NCBI GenBank assembly: GCA_016932615.1
Contig: JAFGCN010000018.1
Span: forward strand, 1-64,000
Length of the DNA stretch: 64,000 bases
Direction: 5' to 3'
Source: Candidatus Aenigmatarchaeota archaeon
GTDB lineage: Archaea; Aenigmatarchaeota; Aenigmatarchaeia; QMZS01
Below the pieces are notes generated by a model, which had not been told where the DNA came from, ran no database searches, and saw only the letters and a list, made by a program, of their open reading frames with translations. The translations under genes and the position numbers were made by a program. This document shows, in pieces, positions 58,358 to 64,000 of the stretch (position 1 is its first letter; each line of letters starts with the position of its first letter).

Positions 58358-58534
58358 TTACAAGTCGTAGCCTCTAAGTGTTTTCCTGCCGTTTGCCTTT
58401 GCCCTGTTGCCTGCTTCCTTGATCATTCCCTCAACTTTCTTTGAAAGCACTTCGGCAAAGTCGCCGGACATGTTGACGTCCATTTTTCTGGCTATGTCCT
58501 TGATTTTTGATTGTACTACAAGGATTTCTACCAT
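58358..58534 (-). CDS. DUF1931-type short histone-fold protein
   Basis: A 58-aa protein beginning MVEILVVQSKIKDIARKMDVN and ending in RAKANGRKTLRGYDL. The final block (RAKxNxRKTL) is the loop-2 signature of archaeal histone folds. DUF1931 members have single or double histone folds and are common in DPANN and some bacteria. At 58 residues only the alpha1-alpha2-L2 part is present, so it may be a minimal variant needing a partner. Confidence 0.78.
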   Translation of the reverse strand: MVEILVVQSKIKDIARKMDVNMSGDFAEVLSKKVEGMIKEAGNRAKANGRKTLRGYDL

Positions 58535-58782
58535 AAAATAACTCTAAAGGTATATTTAAAGGCATTTAAACAGCGTTTGGGGAATGCTAAAGAATATGTC
58601 TTTAGTAGGTAAATATTGATGGTACTTTATAATAGTTTATTTTTCGAGAATATCTTTCATGAAGTGCTGGGCACTAAACGCTCAATCATTCTTCGGACTA
58701 CAAAGAAGACCTGCCAATATCTCCAGACGAGTGTAGATAATTGACGATAATTTAATAGTATTTACTATCTGAATATTGAATT

Positions 58783-59895
58783 ATGGCGGAAATTAAAAAA
58801 TCGCAAGCCGGGAAACCAAAAAAAGAGGACATTATCGGCTTTCTGGAAGAAACAAAGCCGGAAGTCGACAAAACCATAGAGAAGTACCTCCCAAAAAAAG
58901 TGAGCAGGAAATGGCTGGAAATGGTTTTTGGAAAGCCCCGGTACGAGTACAGCATCGAATCTGCACAGAAGTCGCTTTTAGACCCTTTATGGGACCTTCT
59001 TGAGAGGGGCGGAAAAAGATGGAGGCCTGCGTTATTCCTGCTCGTTGCCGAAGCGGTCGGTGGAGACACAAAACGGCTGAAAGACTTTGCCATAATACCG
59101 GAGATCGTCCATAATGGAACGCTTATGATTGATGATATCGAGGACATGGGCGAGCTCAGGCGGGGACTTCCATGCACTCACAAAAAATTCGGTGAAGATA
59201 TTGCGATAAACGCAGGAAACTTCATGTATTATTTCCCACTTATCGTCCTGATGAGGCGAAAGAGTGAGTTCAAAAAAGACCGGGTGGTCAAAGCTTACGA
59301 GGTTTACGTGCAGGAAATGATTAATATAAGCCTGGGGCAGGGCACTGACATTTATTGGCACAGGGGACAGGCAGAAAGCATAAAGGAAGCCGAATACCTC
59401 CAGATGTGCGCCTACAAGACCGGGTGCCTGTCAAGAATGTCTGCAAAGCTTGCGGCAGCCCTTTCGGGATGCAACAGCGAAAAGATTGAAAAGCTAGGCG
59501 CATTTGCCGAAGCCATCGGAGTCGCATTCCAGGTTCAGGATGATGTGCTTGACATAGCCCTGGACGAAAAAGAGAGATTGGAGTTTGGAAAGCCGTTTGG
59601 AAACGACATAAAGGAAGGAAAAAGAACGCTGATGGTAATACACGCACTTGAAAAAGCAGACAAAAAAGACAGGGCACGGCTTTTGGAAATATTAAACAAG
59701 CACACCGATGACCTAAAGGAAAGAAAAGAAGCAATAGGCATAATCAAAAAATACGGGGGTCTGGAGCATGCAAAAGGAGTTGCAAAATTAATTGTAACTA
59801 ATGCCTGGAAAGATGCAGACAAAATTCTGGAAGAAAGCCCTGCAAAGGAAAAGCTGAGGAGCTTTGCAAATTATTTGATTGAACGAAAAGTTTAG
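58783..59895 (+). CDS. trans-isoprenyl diphosphate synthase (GGPP/FPP synthase family)
   Basis: A 370-aa protein. The first Asp-rich motif is LMIDDIEDMGELRRG (DDIED at 117-121), preceded by GGKRWRPALFLLVAEA, and the second is FQVQDDVLDI. These bind Mg2+-diphosphate and set chain elongation, probably making geranylgeranyl diphosphate for ether lipids. An N-terminal extension of about 50 residues (Lys/Glu-rich, KVSRKWLEMVFG) makes it longer than the usual 320. The first motif DDIED is an atypical form of DDxxD. Confidence 0.93.
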   Translation: MAEIKKSQAGKPKKEDIIGFLEETKPEVDKTIEKYLPKKVSRKWLEMVFGKPRYEYSIESAQKSLLDPLWDLLERGGKRWRPALFLLVAEAVGGDTKRLKDFAIIPEIVHNGTLMIDDIEDMGELRRGLPCTHKKFGEDIAINAGNFMYYFPLIVLMRRKSEFKKDRVVKAYEVYVQEMINISLGQGTDIYWHRGQAESIKEAEYLQMCAYKTGCLSRMSAKLAAALSGCNSEKIEKLGAFAEAIGVAFQVQDDVLDIALDEKERLEFGKPFGNDIKEGKRTLMVIHALEKADKKDRARLLEILNKHTDDLKERKEAIGIIKKYGGLEHAKGVAKLIVTNAWKDADKILEESPAKEKLRSFANYLIERKV

Positions 59896-59952
59896 CGCTA
59901 AAGGTGTCCTTAATCCAATACTCTAAAAATATTAATCTAAATTACCACCATT

Positions 59953-60555
59953 ATGTTACAAGAAAATTCAAACCCGGAATCACCCGATAAAGCATATATC
60001 GCCCTTATCGAAAATGCTCCACTCACCCTGTCTGACAGAATTGATACTTTATTAGTCTACTGCCAGGAAAAGCCAGCGACGGAAGTCATGATTTACAAAA
60101 CAGAAGACTCTAGCCCTATTGGAAAAGCATGCCCCCTGGATGAGGGGCAAATTGAAGAAGTGGCTTCAATACTGGAAAAACTGGGATTATTTTACAAAGT
60201 GGGAGACATGCGTTCCTGGAAAAGGGGGCAGTACGGGCCTGTTGAATTCGTGGATATCGCCCTGGCCAGGGATGAAAGTACTCTTTCAAGATTCGCAAAA
60301 GCAAAAGAAAATGGCGACGAACGTGAACTTGAGCGGCTTTATGGATTTCCTGAATCCGCAATCAGCGCTTATTTAGGTGAAGTTCCTGCTTGCCGATATG
60401 AAGAAATCCTGGATTATATTGGCCCAAGCCCGCTGGCATTTTTTACAAACTATGTTTTCTCAAGGGAAAAATATGAGGAGGAAATAGAAAACACTTCAAA
60501 AAGGTGGCATGAAGCAGTTAAAAGATTAAGCCCAAAGCTTTACGAAATGATATAA
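59953..60555 (+). CDS. protein of unknown function
   Basis: A 200-aa soluble acidic protein, helix-rich in the second half (FSREKYEEEIENTSKRWHEAVKRL). No motif recognised. It has a TATA-like AAATATTAATC region upstream, independent of the prenyl synthase gene. Confidence 0.6.
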   Translation: MLQENSNPESPDKAYIALIENAPLTLSDRIDTLLVYCQEKPATEVMIYKTEDSSPIGKACPLDEGQIEEVASILEKLGLFYKVGDMRSWKRGQYGPVEFVDIALARDESTLSRFAKAKENGDERELERLYGFPESAISAYLGEVPACRYEEILDYIGPSPLAFFTNYVFSREKYEEEIENTSKRWHEAVKRLSPKLYEMI

Positions 60556-60607
60556 TTCCTATCAAGACCGAAAAAATTATCTTTAAGCTATTTTTCTAAA
60601 TTTTTAA

Positions 60608-61570
60608 ATGGACCTCCTTCCACTCATTATAACGGTAATTGGTTTGTGTATCTTCGAAACAATCAGCAGCATAGACAATGCGATAATAAATGCAGATGTG
60701 CTTTCGACAATGAAAGCAAAATACCGAAGATGGTTTCTTATATGGGGACTTCTTTTCGCGGTATTCATCATAAGAGGCGTTCTTCCCTGGCTGATTGTCT
60801 GGGCCACAAACCCCTCACTTGGGCCTGTAGGCGCTTTTATGAGCACGCTTAGCAGCGACCCCAAGGTAATTGAAACAATAGAAAGCACCGCGCCAATACT
60901 TCTCATTGCAGGTGGAACCTTCCTGGTTTTCCTTTTCTTCCACTGGCTTTTTTTGGAGCCAAAGCATTACGGACTCAAGGGCGAAAAGTATATAGGCGAG
61001 CAAGGTGTCTGGTTTTACGCGATAGTTTCACTCCTGCTGCTGGTTCTTGTATGGGAAGCCATACAGATTAACTCCTTAATGGCACTCGGAGCCGTCGCGG
61101 GGTCAACCGCATTTTTCATAACCCACGGCTTCAAGCAAAACGCCGAGGCAAGCGAGAAGAAGCTCATGCACGGCAATGCCTCAGACATAAGCAAGATACT
61201 GTATCTTGAGGTAATAGATGCCACCTTTTCCATAGACGGCGTTATCGGAGCTTTTGCCTTTACTCTCTCGGTTCCTCTAATACTAATCGGAAACGGGCTT
61301 GGCGCTTTCGTCGTAAGGGAAATGACAATAAAAAACGTAGAAAATATCAAAAAGTTCAAATACCTCAAAAATGGGGCAATGTATTCGATACTCTGCCTTG
61401 GGACAATCATGATTCTCGATAGCTTCGGCTACCACATACCTTACTGGGTTTCTCCAAGCATAACCTTCCTGGTAGTGGGCTATTTCCTGTACAAGTCCTT
61501 TTGTGAGATGAAGCCGGATAGCAAAAAGGAAACCGCAATAAAGAAAAAGAAACGCCAATCTAAAAAATAA
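60608..61570 (+). CDS. DUF475/TerC-like membrane protein
   Basis: A 320-aa protein with about nine helices. ETISSIDNAIINADVL at the N-terminus and YLEVIDATFSIDGVIGAFAFT in the second half are the paired E-(x)-S(I/F)DN/DG motifs of TerC/DUF475 proteins, thought to bind metal within the membrane. The C-terminus is strongly basic. Related proteins act in metal-ion efflux and tellurite resistance, but a specific role here is unknown. Confidence 0.9.
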   Translation: MDLLPLIITVIGLCIFETISSIDNAIINADVLSTMKAKYRRWFLIWGLLFAVFIIRGVLPWLIVWATNPSLGPVGAFMSTLSSDPKVIETIESTAPILLIAGGTFLVFLFFHWLFLEPKHYGLKGEKYIGEQGVWFYAIVSLLLLVLVWEAIQINSLMALGAVAGSTAFFITHGFKQNAEASEKKLMHGNASDISKILYLEVIDATFSIDGVIGAFAFTLSVPLILIGNGLGAFVVREMTIKNVENIKKFKYLKNGAMYSILCLGTIMILDSFGYHIPYWVSPSITFLVVGYFLYKSFCEMKPDSKKETAIKKKKRQSKK

Positions 61571-61588
61571 GAGATTGAATAAAAATCA

Positions 61589-62833
61589 TTACCGGGTCCC
61601 TCGCCTGCAAACCGGAGGCAATGAAAGCTTATGCAGGTTTGATCTTTTTCGCAGGATTATCGATTCTACCTTTTCTAAGGGTACGGCTGTCAGGCGGGAA
61701 ATTTCTTTTGCGCTAAATCCCAGGGAAAGCATCTTAAGGACAGTGTCTATGCCAAAATAGCTTAGCCCTATCTCGCCCTCGTCAGTCTGCCCTTCCCAAA
61801 GCCCTGCAGAAGGAGTGCTCTGGATAATTTCTTCAGGCACGCCAATCTTCCTCGCAAGAGCAAAAAGTTCCGACTTGTAGAGGTCAGCAATCGGCTCAAT
61901 GTCGGCCCCGCCGTCGCCATATTTTGTAAAGTATCCCAGCTCCATCTCCGAGCGGTTCGTAGTCCCCATGACCAAAAGCCCTCCCTGGTTTGCAAAATAA
62001 TACAGTGCGCACATCCGAAGGCGCGACTGGAGGTTTCCTCTTGAAACGGGATTCCCATTTGGAAGGGCCTTAATGAAAGTTTCATAAACCCCCTCCAGCG
62101 AAAGAGTTTTTATCTCGAGCATTTCCGAAAGAAGCTTTATGCTAGGGCAGGGCTTTTCACCAAAAGGAATATAGACAAAAAAAGCTTTGTCTCCAAGTGC
62201 CTTTTTTGCTAAGAGGGCTGTTACCGCAGAGTCCACTCCGCCACTCACTCCAACAATGCAGCCCTTCGCCCCAGAGTCCGAAACTGCGCCCCGGATAAAA
62301 GAAACTATCTTTTTTTCGGGAGAGGCAGAAAGATTGCGGATTCTTGAAATTCCGCCGATGCTTTCTACAAATCTTGCAGTGGCTTTCGAGACCATATGCT
62401 TCCACTTAAGCCCCCTGGCAATTTTTGAGCGCACTTGGGTTGCCGAAAGCCCAAAGTAAAGCGGGTTTTTTATGACCCTTATTCCCGCGCCATCAAGGCA
62501 GCGCTTCGTCCAGCTGTTTCGGGTGTGAACGATAATGTTCCTGGTGCCTGCAAGGGAAATGAGCTTTTCCGACCATTGCGTATCGTCATTATAGTCGGGA
62601 ATGCCAAATATGCGGAAGTCTATTATCCCCTGCTCTTCAAGCGCAATTTCAAGCATTTTTTTCCGCTGCCAAAAATCCAGTGGGTTTTCGTAAGTGCCTG
62701 ACTCCTGCATTGAGCCAATAGCAATTGCAAACTCTCCGCCCGCGGAAAGCTGCTTTATTACCTCCATATGCCCCAGATGAAGCGGCTGGAACCTCCCTAC
62801 AAATACAGGAAGCAGTTCTTTGGTGCGGACCAT
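61589..62833 (-). CDS. bifunctional NMN adenylyltransferase - NAD+ synthetase
   Basis: A 414-aa fusion. Residues 1-165: archaeal-type NMNAT with VFVGRFQPLHLGHMEVI (HxGH at 19-22) and FGLSATQVRSKIARG (ISxTxxR, residues 129-135). Residues 170-400: NadE with VGVSGGVDSAV (SGGVDS at 197-202), GNLQSRLRMCALYYFAN, GTTNRSEMELGYFTKYGDG and PSAGLWEGQTDEGEIG. No glutaminase domain is present, so NH3 is presumably the nitrogen donor. Together the two domains convert nicotinic acid mononucleotide and ATP to NAD+. Confidence 0.93.
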   Translation of the reverse strand: MVRTKELLPVFVGRFQPLHLGHMEVIKQLSAGGEFAIAIGSMQESGTYENPLDFWQRKKMLEIALEEQGIIDFRIFGIPDYNDDTQWSEKLISLAGTRNIIVHTRNSWTKRCLDGAGIRVIKNPLYFGLSATQVRSKIARGLKWKHMVSKATARFVESIGGISRIRNLSASPEKKIVSFIRGAVSDSGAKGCIVGVSGGVDSAVTALLAKKALGDKAFFVYIPFGEKPCPSIKLLSEMLEIKTLSLEGVYETFIKALPNGNPVSRGNLQSRLRMCALYYFANQGGLLVMGTTNRSEMELGYFTKYGDGGADIEPIADLYKSELFALARKIGVPEEIIQSTPSAGLWEGQTDEGEIGLSYFGIDTVLKMLSLGFSAKEISRLTAVPLEKVESIILRKRSNLHKLSLPPVCRRGTR

Positions 62834-62904
62834 AAAATAAGAAAAAGCAAGAAAAAGAAGGCCATTCTCCGGAGCCGCTTAAAGAATCTGATCCATGCCC
62901 CGGA

Positions 62905-63243
62905 CTAGAATTCCGGCGGCTGAATCCACCCCGCAAGAATTAATATGACCACAAGAAGGGTGTAAACCAGGGATATTGCAAGATCTTTTGACATTTCCCG
63001 CCGGTTTTCTTTTTCTCTCAGTTCTGAAAAGCCCCAGTGCATCAGGACAAAGCCAAGCACATTCGTAAGCCAGTAACCCAGAACCATTGCCGGAAGAAAC
63101 AAGTCCCTGGAAAGGAAAGTAAAAGGCATGGCAAAAAGGTAGGCCAGAGGTATGTTTATGAGAAGGTCATTCCACCAGGACAGTGGAGAAAGCAGATAGC
63201 CCGCGCACATCAAAACTCCGCCGCGAATCTTCCTCTGGGACAC
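62905..63243 (-). CDS. small membrane protein
   Basis: A 112-aa protein with three hydrophobic segments (about 24-42, 48-70 and 88-107) and a charged SELREKENRREMSKD loop. No family was recognised. It follows the NAD gene direction (same strand, 71 bp upstream). Confidence 0.65.
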   Translation of the reverse strand: MSQRKIRGGVLMCAGYLLSPLSWWNDLLINIPLAYLFAMPFTFLSRDLFLPAMVLGYWLTNVLGFVLMHWGFSELREKENRREMSKDLAISLVYTLLVVILILAGWIQPPEF

Positions 63244-63401
63244 AATATTGCTTGCACTTCCATTAAGTACCTCCTGGTGCTTAAAGGCAGATTTCAGCTT
63301 ATTGCAAGTGCCCTCTGCCTATTACGAAAAGAGTCTCAAGCGAACACGGGTCTGCTAAGAAATATAGCAATGTGATGCAAATTATATCAAGGTGAAGCAT
63401 T

Positions 63402-63872
63402 ATGGTAAAATTCGACCCGGGGTCTCCAAAAACCTATTTTATGAAGACGTTACCCGAGGTTTTAAGTCAAGAAGTGCCAACACCATTCTTAATCTATGAC
63501 GTAACTGGTCCAAGCCCGGAGATAACACTCAGCCCAACAATGGTTGCCAAGCATTCAAGCCCCATTGAAAGATTGTCAATGGGCCAAACATACGCTATTG
63601 TAGCCGAGGGAAATGCCAAGAGGGAATACTCCTTTGAATATATTCCAAAAGAGCGCCCAAAAGAGCAGATTTCCATAAGCACCATTATCCCAGGTCCAGC
63701 AGGAGTAACAATAACCGGCATGGCAGTGCCTGTAAAAGGCGGAAAAACAAAACCAGCCCGGCTAGTACTTGCATACGACGAAGCCAATGAACTGCTTTTT
63801 CCCAAGAAAAACTCTATTTGGGACAAACTGGGGGTTGACCACTCCTGTTACAATCTAGATTTTGACCCCTAA
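63402..63872 (+). CDS. protein of unknown function
   Basis: A 156-aa soluble protein, no cysteine cluster or membrane segment, beta-rich (ISISTIIPGPAGVTITGMAVPV). GGTG in AAGGTGAAGCATTATGG six to eleven bases before the ATG may be a ribosome-binding site. The remaining 128 bases to the window end show no gene. Confidence 0.58.
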   Translation: MVKFDPGSPKTYFMKTLPEVLSQEVPTPFLIYDVTGPSPEITLSPTMVAKHSSPIERLSMGQTYAIVAEGNAKREYSFEYIPKERPKEQISISTIIPGPAGVTITGMAVPVKGGKTKPARLVLAYDEANELLFPKKNSIWDKLGVDHSCYNLDFDP

Positions 63873-64000
63873 GACTCAATTTTAGGGCCCTTGGATTTCG
63901 AAGACTAAAGAGTTCAGTTTTGCTCTATGTCCTAGACCTAAAGCCACGGTCAGCAGAAGAAACAAAAGCAATTTTGGCTGAATTACTAATGGTGAAAATA

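Noticed and set aside
58535-58782. Possible gene in the 248-bp gap upstream of the isoprenyl synthase
   Set aside because: All frames are short. A/T-rich boxes near 58610-58640 and 58750-58770 fit promoters. Nothing else is supportable.
1-64000. CRISPR array or insertion sequence
   Set aside because: No regularly spaced direct repeats and no transposase were seen. The only mobile-type enzyme is the tyrosine recombinase at 12713-13531.

Overview
This 64 kb window is archaeal chromosome. Direct indicators are ribosomal proteins uL4, uL23 and eL21, RNA polymerase subunit Rpo4 (RpoF) followed by a DUF655 gene, class I lysyl-tRNA synthetase, tRNA-splicing endonuclease EndA, a Cbf5-type pseudouridine synthase, Sec61beta, a histone-fold DUF1931 protein, an isoprenoid diphosphate synthase, and A/T-rich promoters about 25 nt upstream of mostly leaderless genes. 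Compact gene packing, many small membrane proteins of unknown function, a CxxC-x17-CxxC zinc protein and heavily intron-interrupted tRNA genes suggest a DPANN-type archaeon (Diapherotrites, Micrarchaeota or Woesearchaeota grade). The sequence alone does not fix the phylum.

Layout. About 1-10.6 kb is a cell-surface locus: a secreted protein with two polysaccharide-deacetylase-like regions, a membrane-anchored 3D-domain-like protein, a DegT aminotransferase, two tandem creatininase-family proteins, a GNAT acetyltransferase, a GT2 glycosyltransferase, a WbqC-like protein and a PIG-L deacetylase. About 10.7-17.6 kb has uvrB, a Xer-like tyrosine recombinase, and an accessory island: a restriction endonuclease/methyltransferase pair inside matched inverted repeats, then a radical SAM gene between direct repeats. 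This looks like a recombinase-mobilised cassette island. About 17.6-33 kb is mixed core: UPF0210 plus ACT protein, a VanX-like dipeptidase, transporters, a phosphatase-HIT fusion, an acetyltransferase-deacetylase fusion, the eL21/rpoF/DUF655 set and LysRS.

The most unusual content is in 33-50 kb. Three tRNA genes, Arg(TCG), Leu(TAG) and Leu(CAA), together carry ten introns, in the D-loop, anticodon loop, variable arm and T-loop. Almost all share one core: a near-perfect pyrimidine/purine hairpin followed a few bases later by a CCCAAAGA-like box. Two further copies lie outside any recognisable tRNA, and one lies antisense inside an intron. The EndA gene that should process such introns sits 1 kb from the four-intron tRNA. 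It has a 100-residue charged N-terminal extension and a Lys-rich loop between catalytic Tyr and His, and it overlaps by 4 bp a catalytically dead archaemetzincin homologue. In the same region the uL4-uL23 ribosomal pair is split by a duplicated module of two-helix membrane proteins and 130-residue soluble partners, and Sec61beta neighbours three diverged copies of a tiny Gly/Ala-rich membrane protein.

About 50-64 kb returns to ordinary genes: NUDIX hydrolase, a diverged enolase, a DUF362 ferredoxin, phosphoesterase, PEBP protein, GGPP synthase, a DUF475 membrane protein and a fused NMN adenylyltransferase-NAD synthetase. Several lineage-specific secreted or membrane proteins are interspersed.
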